DNA from: Lachancea mirantina
Lineage: Eukaryota > Ascomycota > Saccharomycetes > Saccharomycetales > Saccharomycetaceae
Reading direction: 5' to 3'
Assembly (NCBI GenBank): GCA_900074745.1
Contig: LT598467.1
Coordinates: forward strand, 62,001-126,000
DNA: 64,000 nt
Shown: positions 9,251-19,510 of the stretch, piece by piece
How positions within the stretch are numbered: position 1 is the stretch's first letter
Layout of the letters: every line of letters begins with the position of its first letter
The notes under the pieces: generated by a model
The model's database searches: none
What the model saw: the letters and a program-made list of their open reading frames with translations, nothing else
What the model was told of the DNA's origin: nothing
Program-made: the position numbers and the translations under genes

Positions 9251-10735
9251 ATGTCATTTCAAAAGTTTCATCAACAGAACCATCAGCAGCTTGTCAAAGC
9301 TGTTGATGAGATTTGCGCAGAATTCGAAGTGAACTCTAAAAAGCTGGAGGAACTCACGAATTACTTCATAGAGAGCATGGAACAGGGATTGGGTTCAGCC
9401 GACGAATCGGCTGATTATAGGGGACTTCCCATGATCCCCAGTTTCGTGACTGGAAAGCCCAACGGAACAGAAAATGGTGTTCTTTTGGCGGCTGATTTAG
9501 GAGGAACTAATTTTCGAGTGTGTTCTGTCACTTTGACGGGAGATCATCAATTTAAGTTGCAGCAGTTGAAAAGTAAAATTCCAGAAGAGTTGTTGGAAGA
9601 CGAAAATGTGACAAGCCAGGAATTATTTGGGTTCCTGGCCCGACGTACTCTGGTTTTTGTCAAGAAGTATCATCCTGAGTATTTGCAGAACGAGGAAACG
9701 CTTAGATTAGGATTTACTTTTTCGTATCCTGTTAACCAAACGTCATTATCGTCGGGAACGCTTATTAGGTGGACCAAAGGGTTCAAGATCAAGGATGCCC
9801 TTGGCAAAGATGTGGTCCAATTGTACCAGAAACAGCTAGAGGAGCAGGGAATGCCAATGGTACGCGTAATGGCTCTTGCCAATGACACGGTTGGAACGTT
9901 TCTGTCCCATTGCTACTCATCTTTGAACACCGGATCTGCCGCCACTGGAGATATTAGCGAGGCCGTCATCGGTTGCATTTTTGGTACTGGTACGAACGGC
10001 TGCTACATGGAAAAGATTGAGAACATCAAGAAGTTGCCAGAGGACGTCAGAGCAAGCCTAATACAAGAAGGAAAAACGGAAATGATCATCAATACCGAGT
10101 GGGGGTCCTTCGACAACGAACTCAAACATTTACCAACCACGCGTTACGACGTCGACATCGATCAAAAGTACTCGAGCAACCCGGGTTTCCATCTTTTTGA
10201 AAAAAGAGTGTCGGGGATGTTTTTGGGTGAGTTACTTCGCAACGTAATTTTAGATTTGCACGAAAGAGGCGTTATTTTCAAGCAGTATGGATCTTTCGAT
10301 TCTCTGCCCCATAGGTTGCGCACGCCGTTCGACCTATCCTCTGAGGTGCTGTCGCATATCGAGATCGACGATTCTTCGGAGCTAAGAGAAACAGAATTGT
10401 CCTTGCTCCAAAGTTTACGTCTTCCTACGACATCTGAAGAACGGTTTGAGATTCAAAAACTTGTTCGCGCCATTTCCAGGAGATCCGCGTATTTGGCTGC
10501 GGTGCCCATCGCCGCAATCTTAATTAAAACCGGTGCCCTTAATAAGAAATACCATGGTGAGGTAGAAATTGGCTGTGATGGTTCCGTTGTTGAATATTAT
10601 CCAGGATTTCGCTCTATGATGCGCCATGCGTTGGCCTTGAGTCCGATTGGCCCTGACGGAGAGCGGAAAGTACATATCTGTATCGCTAAAGATGGCTCCG
10701 GTGTAGGCGCCGCTTTATGTGCATTGATAGCATGA
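9251..10735 (+). CDS. GLK1: Glucokinase (hexokinase family)
   Basis: The enzyme phosphorylates glucose with ATP at the entry to glycolysis. The 494 residues (yeast Glk1 is 500) show the two-lobed hexokinase fold. Visible elements are the phosphate-1 loop (LAADLGGTNFRVC, about 77-89), the sugar-binding segment (LGFTFSYPVNQ, with TKGFK following), the catalytic LANDTVGT and the C-terminal adenosine region (CIAKDGSGVGAAL). The N-terminus lacks the Mig1-interacting decapeptide typical of Hxk2. S. cerevisiae has two copies, GLK1 and EMI2, and one is present here, between GRH1 and GID7. The long upstream region suggests complex carbon-source control. Confidence 0.97.
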   Translation: MSFQKFHQQNHQQLVKAVDEICAEFEVNSKKLEELTNYFIESMEQGLGSADESADYRGLPMIPSFVTGKPNGTENGVLLAADLGGTNFRVCSVTLTGDHQFKLQQLKSKIPEELLEDENVTSQELFGFLARRTLVFVKKYHPEYLQNEETLRLGFTFSYPVNQTSLSSGTLIRWTKGFKIKDALGKDVVQLYQKQLEEQGMPMVRVMALANDTVGTFLSHCYSSLNTGSAATGDISEAVIGCIFGTGTNGCYMEKIENIKKLPEDVRASLIQEGKTEMIINTEWGSFDNELKHLPTTRYDVDIDQKYSSNPGFHLFEKRVSGMFLGELLRNVILDLHERGVIFKQYGSFDSLPHRLRTPFDLSSEVLSHIEIDDSSELRETELSLLQSLRLPTTSEERFEIQKLVRAISRRSAYLAAVPIAAILIKTGALNKKYHGEVEIGCDGSVVEYYPGFRSMMRHALALSPIGPDGERKVHICIAKDGSGVGAALCALIA

Positions 10736-11215
10736 ATATGCTGTACCGCCAACAATGTGGACATTTGATCTCATGGCATGTATAAAATCTGTATATCTTA
10801 TGCGATGACTGACTGCGAAAAACCGGTTTCATTGGCAGGGCTCAGGCTTTGGCAGTGTTACAACTCGAAGAGGAAGCGCTCGTTATACTTTCACGAGTAG
10901 GAGCTTGATTTTTGGGTTTTAGAAATCAATCTCCTACTTGATAATAGGATAAGTCAAAATTTTAAATCAGACAACATCGAAAAATAATGATGGTGTTCTA
11001 CAAGTAATCTAGCTTACAATACATTCAATCTTGCTTCTCGGTTCCCTATGTGCGTACACATTGCTATATATGGGAGTAAGTCCAGTCACTTGACTTGATC
11101 ACGTGATACTTATGTCAAAGGTATCTGATGTGATAGGGATGGTATGACATTGATCATCCCCATAATACTACAAACCCCTATGAACTTGGTATAAAGCAAA
11201 AGTTCAGTGATCGTG
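10736..11215. promoter_or_regulatory. GLK1 terminator and GID7 promoter
   Basis: This 480-base stretch without a gene carries a 10-base palindrome ATCACGTGAT at 11098-11107, about 110 bases upstream of the GID7 ATG. It is a perfect Cbf1-type E-box. An AT-rich segment (10920-11000) follows GLK1 and probably contains its polyadenylation signals. Nothing else is recognisable. Confidence 0.5.
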
Positions 11216-13369
11216 ATGCCTGTTGGATCGCAAGAACGGGCAAAAAAGGAGATGAAGGAGGCCTTTGTTCCAAAATATTGCAAGAGGAGAAGCTCAGGCT
11301 CTTCAAGACCTGCAATTGGCTCCTTCGACAAGGTTCAGCTTACGAAGCTCCTCATAGATACTTTGCATGAAATTGGGTATTCAGAATCCGCGAGGCAATT
11401 GCAAAAAGAAAGTGGTGGTGTAGAAGTAGAGTCGAGCTCTGTGCAGAAACTTTTCACCGCCATAACCCTTGGCCGTTTTGAAATTATTGATTTAGCAATG
11501 CTGACGAGTTTGCCCTTAAAGCATCGGATTCCCAAAGAACATCTAGCGGCTCTGGCGGGTTCTGACGTCCAGTCTCCACAACAAGAATTAGATTCTACTG
11601 ACGCAGATTTGGCCTCTAAAACTACAGACTGGAATCGGTTTTTCGTTAACATGCAAAGGCAATATAAAGCGCTAGAAATATTCGCGAAGGATATGGCACA
11701 TTACGATTTTGAGACCGTTGCTGGATTTTCCGACATGCTAGAAGTACTCGTTCTTGTGAACAGGGAAGCTTTTTTGGAGCTAATGTTTGACAGAAACGAG
11801 ACAGAGTCTGCGGTACTGTTTTTGAGAACCATTTTCAGAAGATTCATACAATTATGGGAGTCAATCTTGATTGCGCAAAAAAGTGCTTATGCGCTCAAGC
11901 CAGATGATTTACTTAAACAGATGACAAGCGTTATGACCTCGCCTCGAGATTCTGACGAAATCTCTTCAACGTGGATGGGCAGTGTACAGAAATCAAGAGA
12001 ATCTTTGAATGATGCCATTTCTGAGTTTATAGATCCTAATGATTTGGTTCCTCGGGGTCGACTTTTGACCTTACTCAGCCAAGCAGTCAAATTTCAAAAT
12101 TCAAGAGACATACTCAACTTCGACGACGAAGACGACGATTCGACGGACGTCCAAGAGGGAAGAAAATACAATTTATTGCAGGACAATAAGTCAAACTCGC
12201 ACAGAATCTCTTTTCATAATGAAAAGATTTTGGACCAGAACATAGATGAGATTTGGTATCTGGAATTTTCTCCCGATGGGAAATATCTGGCTAGTGCCTC
12301 AGCAGATTCCTTAACGGATAGAAAAGTTTTGATCTATGACGTTGAAAATGGCTTTCAAATTTACAAAGTTTTAGGAGGAAACGATCAATGCATCCTCTAT
12401 TTGTCGTTTTCTCCGGACAGCAGATACCTGGTTTCTTGTCCATTCAATGAAGAAGCAAAGATTTATGATATTCACAAAAAAGGTGAACCTATTGAAATCA
12501 TGGACTCCTCTAAAACTGTCCACACTGAAGTCATTCAACCCGAAGCTACCTTGCAAATTCCTGATGCTAGAGGCAACTCTATTGGGGGCCCACCTAGAAT
12601 CTGGTGTTGCGGCTGGTTCCACACTGAGCGCAATAAGGACCGATTCGTCCTCGGGTCTCCTGATCGTGACGTTATAATTTATGACACCGCATCAAGGTCT
12701 ATAATTTGCAAATTGTCAGATATGGACAACTCTAGTGAAGGTTCCACTCAAGAGCCATTCCCAAGGATCCATGATTTGAAAATAACTCGCGATGATAAAC
12801 ATCTCATCTTAATGGCGCACGAATATTTTGTGGACACTTATGATTTGTCTTCGCTTCCACCGACAGGTCGTGAAGATGAAAGTGGGGATTATGTAATGGA
12901 CAACAATCCTATTCATCTTCCACGCATATCCCGGCTTAACATAGGCAAGCGCATGACTTGCATCAGCACTCCGACACCAACCAGCGGCTGCCATGACGCG
13001 GATCCATTACTTTTAATTAATGTCCAGCCACACGAGCTCCAGCTATGGGACATCAAGGAGCAAATTTTGATCCAAAAATATTATGGTCAGCGGCAGCTTC
13101 AATTTATTATTCGCTCCTGTTTTGGCTATTATAATAGGCTTATCGCGAGCGGCTCAGAAGACGGAAAGATCTATATTTGGGACAGATATCGGGGTAATAT
13201 TATAGCCGTACTCGAAGGACACACTAGCGAGCGCCCAGCGCCGTCAAGTTCAACCAAGCCTTTTGGCAGAAACTGTAATATCGTAGTTTGGAATCCCGTG
13301 GATAAGACGCTGTTTGCTTCAGGAGGAGACGATGGCCTCATCAAAATTTGGAGGGTGAAAAGAAAATAA
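11216..13369 (+). CDS. GID7: GID E3 ubiquitin ligase subunit with LisH/CTLH and WD40 repeats
   Basis: Gid7 is a subunit of the GID/CTLH ubiquitin ligase, which marks gluconeogenic enzymes for destruction when glucose returns. The open frame begins earlier at a GTG, so I take the first ATG at 11216, giving 717 residues (yeast 745). A LisH motif (LTKLLIDTLHEIGYSESARQ) and CTLH/CRA region occupy the N-terminal third. WD40 repeats fill the C-terminal half, including WYLEFSPDGKYLASAS, LYLSFSPDSRYLVS and a final GGDDGLIKIWRVK. It follows GLK1 in the same direction as in S. cerevisiae. Confidence 0.95.
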   Translation: MPVGSQERAKKEMKEAFVPKYCKRRSSGSSRPAIGSFDKVQLTKLLIDTLHEIGYSESARQLQKESGGVEVESSSVQKLFTAITLGRFEIIDLAMLTSLPLKHRIPKEHLAALAGSDVQSPQQELDSTDADLASKTTDWNRFFVNMQRQYKALEIFAKDMAHYDFETVAGFSDMLEVLVLVNREAFLELMFDRNETESAVLFLRTIFRRFIQLWESILIAQKSAYALKPDDLLKQMTSVMTSPRDSDEISSTWMGSVQKSRESLNDAISEFIDPNDLVPRGRLLTLLSQAVKFQNSRDILNFDDEDDDSTDVQEGRKYNLLQDNKSNSHRISFHNEKILDQNIDEIWYLEFSPDGKYLASASADSLTDRKVLIYDVENGFQIYKVLGGNDQCILYLSFSPDSRYLVSCPFNEEAKIYDIHKKGEPIEIMDSSKTVHTEVIQPEATLQIPDARGNSIGGPPRIWCCGWFHTERNKDRFVLGSPDRDVIIYDTASRSIICKLSDMDNSSEGSTQEPFPRIHDLKITRDDKHLILMAHEYFVDTYDLSSLPPTGREDESGDYVMDNNPIHLPRISRLNIGKRMTCISTPTPTSGCHDADPLLLINVQPHELQLWDIKEQILIQKYYGQRQLQFIIRSCFGYYNRLIASGSEDGKIYIWDRYRGNIIAVLEGHTSERPAPSSSTKPFGRNCNIVVWNPVDKTLFASGGDDGLIKIWRVKRK

Positions 13370-13415
13370 CTCAGTTAGTTTAAGTGGCATTATTCCTGCA
13401 TATAATGATTGTTTT

Positions 13416-14921
13416 TTACTCAATGGCTAAGTCGCTAATCTCCTTAGCCTCGCGCTTACCCCTGTCGACATCGAGCATTCTAAAAACGGGGAGCGATACG
13501 ATCAATAGGAGCAAAAGGAGGTAAAAAGAGTACCTTATATTGTGTGTTCTATCAGTGAGGAAGCCCACAAGCGCAGGTCCTAAAATAGAGGAGCCCTTAT
13601 CGGTAACATTGAAAAGACTAAAAAATGTCGATTCCTTACCTGGTGGGATAATGAGACTGAAAATTGATCTTGAAACCGCGGCAAGACCTCCCATGGATAT
13701 GCCATACCAGATGGCAAGGAAGTACATCTCGAATTTGTGCTTTAACCCCACAGAACTCAAAAAAAATCCCAAGGTACCATAGAAGGGAATAACACTAGCC
13801 CAGCATATGATGGCCATAAGACTATGCTGAGGGGAAAGTTTGAGTCGGGCTGAAAGAAGCTCAGGGACCACGAATGCGCCTATTATGCCACTAACAAGGG
13901 AAAGAACACTGACTACAATCAAGTTTACAGTGGTCATTTTGAGCTCCGTTTTTGCAAACAATATTGCTGTAGAGTTTATAGTTGTGATGGAGTCGGAGAT
14001 AATAAACCAGCCAATAAGGAAAATCATCACATCTTTCATCAAACGTGCATTACGTAGGGATTCAAATAAAGATTTCCAACCATATCCCACATAACGCTTT
14101 ATATTCGTGAATCGCAAATCGACTCCTTCCGGGTCAATCGGAGCCAAATCCTGAAGAAGCCAGGTCATAGGAGTCTGCCAAACTAACCACCATAGCCCGA
14201 CAAGTAACACCGCCAACTGAATATTATCGTGCGACTTACTTCTTTTCACTAAAACTATCGATACAATTTGAACCACGAGCGCACCCAAATACCCAAGACC
14301 AGAGCCCCGCCCGCTAGTTATCGAAGTGATTTTCTCCGAGTCGCTGTCGGATAGATTTTCCGTAACTTTGATGGAATCTGCAACAAAGATTGGAAGTAGT
14401 GAGTTTCCTACAACGTTGACGACGCCGTAGCAACAGTTGGCCATTATACTGAAAATCGCAAGCGAGTAAAATTGAGAAGTTTTCAACTGGCTAATAATCA
14501 AAGTTGAAATAGCTCCAACAATTCCAAAAACCACGACGACATTACCTTTGAACTTGACCGACTTCCATCTGTCCACGACCCCCGATACCGATATCACTAG
14601 AAGCGTTTGAAATAACACGCTAAGAGAAAATGTGTAAAGTGCAAAACTGGACGTGTCAATATGCCAGCGACCGCCAAACAAACCCAAAACACATTGTCCG
14701 TCTGAGTTGGCACACGAAACGCTGTGATCTTCAACTTTTACACCATTAATTCTTGCAAACTGTTCCAAAAGCAGCGGCACGTACGTCGATACCGCAGATA
14801 CAATGAATGGCTCACTGGAAAATGCATATAAATACCATCCCACAAAATTATCCCGCACTTTTTTCCTGAGGTTGTCAAAGACTACATCATCTCCGCCAGT
14901 GGGCAAAGCACGATAACTCAT
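13416..14921 (-). CDS. ATG22: Vacuolar amino-acid effluxer of autophagy
   Basis: Atg22 exports leucine and other amino acids from the vacuole after autophagic breakdown. The 501-residue protein has many hydrophobic helices consistent with an MFS-like permease of about 12 segments (for example FSLSVLFQTLLVISVSGVVD, LIVVSVLSLVSGIIGAFVV and YLLLLLLIVSLPVFRML). The N-terminal motif GWYLYAFSSEPFIVSAVSTY is typical of the family. It is convergent with GID7, with only 46 bases between the stop codons. That arrangement is conserved with YCL039W/YCL038C. Confidence 0.95.
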   Translation of the reverse strand: MSYRALPTGGDDVVFDNLRKKVRDNFVGWYLYAFSSEPFIVSAVSTYVPLLLEQFARINGVKVEDHSVSCANSDGQCVLGLFGGRWHIDTSSFALYTFSLSVLFQTLLVISVSGVVDRWKSVKFKGNVVVVFGIVGAISTLIISQLKTSQFYSLAIFSIMANCCYGVVNVVGNSLLPIFVADSIKVTENLSDSDSEKITSITSGRGSGLGYLGALVVQIVSIVLVKRSKSHDNIQLAVLLVGLWWLVWQTPMTWLLQDLAPIDPEGVDLRFTNIKRYVGYGWKSLFESLRNARLMKDVMIFLIGWFIISDSITTINSTAILFAKTELKMTTVNLIVVSVLSLVSGIIGAFVVPELLSARLKLSPQHSLMAIICWASVIPFYGTLGFFLSSVGLKHKFEMYFLAIWYGISMGGLAAVSRSIFSLIIPPGKESTFFSLFNVTDKGSSILGPALVGFLTDRTHNIRYSFYLLLLLLIVSLPVFRMLDVDRGKREAKEISDLAIE

Positions 14922-16056
14922 GGAGAGTATTTCACTATCAATGACTTATGCTGATCGACCTTTTCCCTTGATGAATTTTTCGTATATCAGAAAATATATC
15001 GAAAAGCGATTCCTTCAAGTTCAATTGTTAAGATCGAACTTGAATCTAAAGGGGATGAACCTAAGTTTCCTGATTATAGATATTCAATGTCTCCCTTAGG
15101 GTTAGAGCTCTCTTCTAAAGAACGGGCCTATTCCCTTTGACCTTAATTATAGTAGTAAATCGGAGCTACTCATCATATACGAAGCATTCAAATTTCACTC
15201 AGCTCCACTACTCATTTTACACTCATTGCAGCTGGCAACAATTCAATTCGTTACGCAAACGCTCCCATTGAAAGCCTAGACGTTTCGAAACTCGCCTTAT
15301 TGGGTTTCATGACGACCGATGTGCTTCAAGCTTGTAGGAGTTATTCACAATTGAGGATTCGTTAAGTTAACTGCACAGTAACTCGTAATTCCAATTCTCA
15401 AGTTCAAAGGGCGACATAATGACCATGATCGCTTAGGATACAATTGTCAAAAGTAAACCGTACCGCCAAAAGCTGCCGACATCGCCGGATACTGATAATA
15501 CTCAATGACTTTAGTCACTCCGTAAAAACCGATAATCCATGTCACACACCGAGTCGAGTAGGAGTTCCACCCGGTAACAATTCGAATTACTCAATCGACT
15601 TTGAGAAATGATGAAATAGCATTAAACAGACTAGCAGAGCATAACTGGTAAAGACAAACGTGTGAAGAGCAGTTTTTGGTATTAATAGTATTTTTCTTTC
15701 CGAGCGCCTTATTGGTTTGCAGTTTATAACATGAGTTGAGCATCTTTTTCAGCAATGGTTAAGGCAAAAAATCAAGGGCGGAGGTAAAAAGGGTGCCAAT
15801 ATTATTCTAATGTTTTTCGACCACCACCTTAATAGGTGACAAAAAGATTTTTTTACAGTGTTCGATGTTTAAGTTGGATTTTCTAGGTGAATTTTCGTTC
15901 ATTCAGTCAATCGTAAAAATGCTTCCTTCATAATTAGGTTTTCTTTATGGGTGTCGCTCTTAGATGAAGAAGCTGCGACAGAGCAGAGAAGTCACATGAC
16001 AGCACCGACAGTATGCAAAATATGCGTAATGGGCCTACAGCGAAAGCGATATATGT
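14922..16056. other. Long intergenic region between ATG22 and SRO9
   Basis: About 1.1 kb upstream of ATG22 and downstream of SRO9 (both minus strand). No open frame of useful length, tRNA or repeat family is visible. The segment is AT-rich with scattered homopolymer runs. It must contain the ATG22 promoter and the SRO9 terminator, but the excess length is unexplained. A non-coding RNA or replication origin is possible but nothing specific supports either. Confidence 0.3.
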
Positions 16057-17502
16057 TCAATTTACGTCTTCACCAAGCGATTCTTCCGTGCCTTCGGCAT
16101 TGGCTGACGTCTCGTTTTCAGATTCGTGCTCTTGGTTTGGTATTGGTACGCCGGCTTGCATGTATGGATTAAATGGGGGCGCCTCGAAAACCAACGGCTC
16201 AATTCTGTATTGATCAAGTTCGCCGCCCGAAAGGATCTTGCTGTAGCTCAATTGGCGTTTGGGTTTCTCGTCTGCATCCGATTCTGGTGAAGTCCATCTC
16301 TGCCATTGTTTGGAGCGAACGTAGTATTTTTCCAATGGAAACTCAACTTGAGCAGCGGCCTCGGTCTCAGGTTGCTCATCGTTTTTGGTTTCCGTGGTTG
16401 TTGGAGCATCGCTCTCGACCTCTACAACATCAATGGTTGCATTTTCGTTAGCCACAATTTCGCGAAGAGCGCCGAGGATAAGGCCGTGGTCGCCGCCCAT
16501 CGACAGGTTGACAACACGGTAAAACTTGGCAATAAGTGAGAGAGGAGCATATCCTTCTGCCGTGAAATGAGAGCGCAAGTACGAGTCCTCGTTTAGATTC
16601 TCCGCGCTAAAGTAATACTCTAGCTGACGCGCGATGTTGTTCACAGCGATGAAGGGATGTGGGGGCGTGGAAGATCCTGAGCCGTAACCCAAAGAGGCGT
16701 CCCCATGGCGGGGAAACGGCTTGCTGCGATAGCCGTTGAAAGAGCGCTGAGGCGATTGCATAGCATCGAAGGTTTGCTTGGGTGGGTACATGACGTACTG
16801 TTGGTATGGTTTGAATGTACCATTTTGCGTGTTAAATCTTTTCCTGTTCCCGTGTTGAGCAGGTCTTTTGAACGTACCAGAAGAGGCGTGGCCTTTTGAA
16901 GCTTCTTCAGTCTTCGTTCCGTTTACTTCAGCTGCTTCAGTACCTGTCGCGGACGGTTTTTGGTCATGGGCGGCGTTTTCTGGTAGCTCTGGCTGTTGCG
17001 CGGGTTGTGATGGAGTTGGACGACGCGGACGTGCATTGCCAGTGTTTTTACGGTTCTTTTTCATCGAAGCCCTCTTGCCATTTTGAGGCTCAGATTCACC
17101 ACCGTTCTTGCGAGATCCTGACACGACAATGGACGCTTTCATCGGCACCCATTTTTCCCGGCCACTGGTGGCTCTGGAAGCACCGAAATTTGGCAAAAAT
17201 GCACTACTGTCTCTCTCACGTTTTTCTAGCTTTTCGATAGCTTGTAAGGTCGAGGGCCATTTGTCAGATGCACCGTTTTTCGCCGATGCAGTGACGTTTG
17301 CCACAGGCCTCCAAGGCGATGAAATTGGTGGTGGCGCAGGGGTGAAAATCACTTCTTTTGACTTCCCTTTGGGAGCACTAGCGGCAGTGTTGGCAGAAAC
17401 GCTAGCGCTTTCGCTAATTGTGTCGTTGACGGTTCCGCTGGCGTTCTCAGTAACGTTCTCGCTGCTACTGCTGACTGGCTTTACCTCCGTTTTGGTGCTC
17501 AT
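16057..17502 (-). CDS. SRO9: La-motif RNA-binding protein
   Basis: Sro9 and its duplicate Slf1 are cytoplasmic RNA-binding proteins associated with polysomes, and one gene stands here. The open frame extends upstream to a non-ATG codon. The first ATG (17500-17502) gives 481 residues beginning MSTKTEVKPV. The N-terminal half is low complexity, rich in Ser, Ala, Asn and basic clusters. A winged-helix La motif lies at about 290-370 (ARQLEYYFSAENLNEDSYLR and SLIAKFYRVVNLS). It is divergent from GFD2 as in the S. cerevisiae SRO9-GFD2 and SLF1-YDR514C pairs. PAC and RRPE elements in the shared promoter suggest growth-rate control. Confidence 0.93.
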   Translation of the reverse strand: MSTKTEVKPVSSSSENVTENASGTVNDTISESASVSANTAASAPKGKSKEVIFTPAPPPISSPWRPVANVTASAKNGASDKWPSTLQAIEKLEKRERDSSAFLPNFGASRATSGREKWVPMKASIVVSGSRKNGGESEPQNGKRASMKKNRKNTGNARPRRPTPSQPAQQPELPENAAHDQKPSATGTEAAEVNGTKTEEASKGHASSGTFKRPAQHGNRKRFNTQNGTFKPYQQYVMYPPKQTFDAMQSPQRSFNGYRSKPFPRHGDASLGYGSGSSTPPHPFIAVNNIARQLEYYFSAENLNEDSYLRSHFTAEGYAPLSLIAKFYRVVNLSMGGDHGLILGALREIVANENATIDVVEVESDAPTTTETKNDEQPETEAAAQVEFPLEKYYVRSKQWQRWTSPESDADEKPKRQLSYSKILSGGELDQYRIEPLVFEAPPFNPYMQAGVPIPNQEHESENETSANAEGTEESLGEDVN

Positions 17503-18115
17503 GACTTTGATTAATGCAAAAAATGGTTCTGATGATGTTCTATTCGTCACTAAACTAGGGCTCAACCTCTCTTGTACCCTTCCTGGGGACTACACAGATC
17601 TTTAAAATGACCTTTTGGGTTTAGTTTTTATTGGCCGAAATATCAACTAACTACTATATGCAGCAAGTTGAGTTCACAGATTACGAGCACAAATAAACGA
17701 CGAATTTCTGATCGATTGATGCTAATCTGAGAAGCGTTTCAAGGCTTACAAACTGGACAGTGACTTCAAGGAGTTCAGAATTTGATGATCTTGAAGCTCA
17801 TCGGATAAAATTTTTTCACCAAGCTCATCTTGGAAAACTGAAAAATTTCAGAAAAATTTTCTAGTAGCGACAAGGTCGATGAGGAGGTGCAAACCCACAC
17901 ATTCGAAGGGCGAGTGAGCCGGTTTGAAGGCTCCTTCGAATTTTATTTAGCCCATTGCCAGTCTATTGACACTTCGAGGCATCTTTTTTGGTGCAGTGTA
18001 AGGTTTTCAAGGATCGATTTCGTTAGTCTGTTGGTCTCTCTGAGTGTCTGTTTGTGTCTCTGTCGACTGATTTCTTTATCTCAAACCGGAGGCCGTTTTG
18101 TTCAAATTATCCGGT
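17503..18115. promoter_or_regulatory. SRO9/GFD2 divergent promoter with paired PAC and RRPE elements
   Basis: This 613-base divergent promoter carries two PAC boxes, GCTCATCG (17796-17803, reverse) and CGATGAG (17877-17883, forward). Between or beside them are RRPE-type A/T tracts at 17807-17818, TGAAAAATTTCA at 17839-17850 and AGAAAAATTTTCT at 17850-17862. PAC plus RRPE is the signature of ribosome-biogenesis genes in yeast. A long pyrimidine-rich tract (18018-18080) precedes GFD2 and probably surrounds its transcription start. Confidence 0.7.
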
Positions 18116-19498
18116 ATGGCTTTGAGGACGCAAGCGGCAAAGGACGGGTTCAAGTTTGCCAAGGGTCGGAAGGGAGGAGATGTGGGAGCTAAGAATGGTA
18201 AGATCCATGTACGTGGACGTTCGGTACCGCACAAGGCCGGCGTGAACGCTTACCAGGCGGCTGCGGCGCTGATTAAGGGCTCTCGGCCGCCAGCGCCCAG
18301 TCTTAAGGAACACTTATACTTCGAAAATCTCGCCGCTGTCGAGTACACACCGATTAAATTACATTTGGACTTGATCGAGCAGTATCTCAGTGGCGTGGAA
18401 AAGTCCTTCGAAAAACAACAAAACCGCTCAGACGTTGAACTCGCTCGTAAAGTTGAACAGGGGCTTAAAGAATTGGCCACTGAGGAACCTGAGGACGCCT
18501 CGGGCGCAGCTGCCGACACGAAAGGCGAAGACGAGGCAGCACTTCAGCGCACCAAAATGGCAGAGAAGCTAGTTAGGAAAATCACCAACGAGCACAAGCC
18601 CGTAGTGTCGCTGGCGCCCAAATCAGGCAACTTCCAGTACTTCTCGCAAGCGGTGCAGATGCTGAACTCACGCCAGACCATCTGCTTCTGCATCGACGTC
18701 GAGGCCTACGAGCAGCAGACCAACATCGTCACAGAGATCGGCATTTGCATCTTCGATCCACGCGAAAACGTACTCTCCACGGTGCCGAACTTCCGCACCT
18801 ACCACCTGCTCGTGGGCGAGTCTCTGCACCTCCGGAACGGCAGATTTGTATGCGATCTGAAGGACTGCTTTCTGCTCGGCGAGAGTATGGTCATGTCGCT
18901 GGAGGAGTGCGCAAAGTTCATTCAGAGTCTCATGGACTTCTACATGCTACCGTGCTCCGACGCAGAGAGAAGTTGGCACCGCGCTTTCGTGGGCCATAAC
19001 GTGAAAGGCGATTTGCGTTGGCTAGCAAACATCGGAGTCTCGCTGCCGAAGCATTGCGACTCAGGGCGTCCGCTTACTGCGCGTGATCGTGGTTCTGCAG
19101 CCGTGCTCGACACAGAAAAGCTTTACCGGTTTAGCTACGGAAGCAAAGGATCGAGTCTGGGCAAAATTCTAAGGCTGCTCGAGATCCCACATGCGTTTTT
19201 ACACAACGCCGGCAACGATGCGTACTTCACACTCAAGCTCTTGTTGCACATGTGCGACATCAACTTCCGGAAGCGCGCACGATTGGACAATTTCTACGCC
19301 GTCGCTGATAAGATAACCACCTGGGAAGAGCGCGAAAAAACTGAAGCCAAAATCGTGCCCATGTCTTTCCAGAAGGCGCTCGCCGAGTTTTCCAACGCGA
19401 AAATCGTTAAAAGAAGGACCGTTTCTCAGACCGAGTTTGGCGGCTGTAGATGGATTGATTCCGCCGCCGAAGCCTTAAGCCTCTGCAGTGAGGATTAG
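18116..19498 (+). CDS. GFD2: GFD2/YDR514C-family protein with DEDDh exonuclease fold
   Basis: GFD2 was found in S. cerevisiae as a high-copy suppressor of mRNA-export defects, and its biochemical function is not settled. The longest frame begins at a TTG, and the true start is the ATG at 18116 (460 residues). The C-terminal half has an RNase-H-like exonuclease layout. Exo I is CIDVEAYE (Asp194, Glu196), Exo II is FVGHNVKGDLRWL (Asp299), and Exo III is HNAGNDAYFTLKLL (His363, Asp368, spacing H-x4-D). All DEDDh residues are therefore present. The N-terminal region is basic and likely binds RNA. It is divergent from SRO9. Confidence 0.9.
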   Translation: MALRTQAAKDGFKFAKGRKGGDVGAKNGKIHVRGRSVPHKAGVNAYQAAAALIKGSRPPAPSLKEHLYFENLAAVEYTPIKLHLDLIEQYLSGVEKSFEKQQNRSDVELARKVEQGLKELATEEPEDASGAAADTKGEDEAALQRTKMAEKLVRKITNEHKPVVSLAPKSGNFQYFSQAVQMLNSRQTICFCIDVEAYEQQTNIVTEIGICIFDPRENVLSTVPNFRTYHLLVGESLHLRNGRFVCDLKDCFLLGESMVMSLEECAKFIQSLMDFYMLPCSDAERSWHRAFVGHNVKGDLRWLANIGVSLPKHCDSGRPLTARDRGSAAVLDTEKLYRFSYGSKGSSLGKILRLLEIPHAFLHNAGNDAYFTLKLLLHMCDINFRKRARLDNFYAVADKITTWEEREKTEAKIVPMSFQKALAEFSNAKIVKRRTVSQTEFGGCRWIDSAAEALSLCSED

Positions 19499-19510
19499 GT
19501 AAGATTAGGT
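19485..19510 (+). repeat. Tandem decamer across the GFD2 stop codon
   Basis: Two adjacent copies of GATTAGGTAA start at 19492 and 19502. The TAG stop of GFD2 lies in the first copy. It looks like a small local duplication with no obvious function. Confidence 0.5.
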
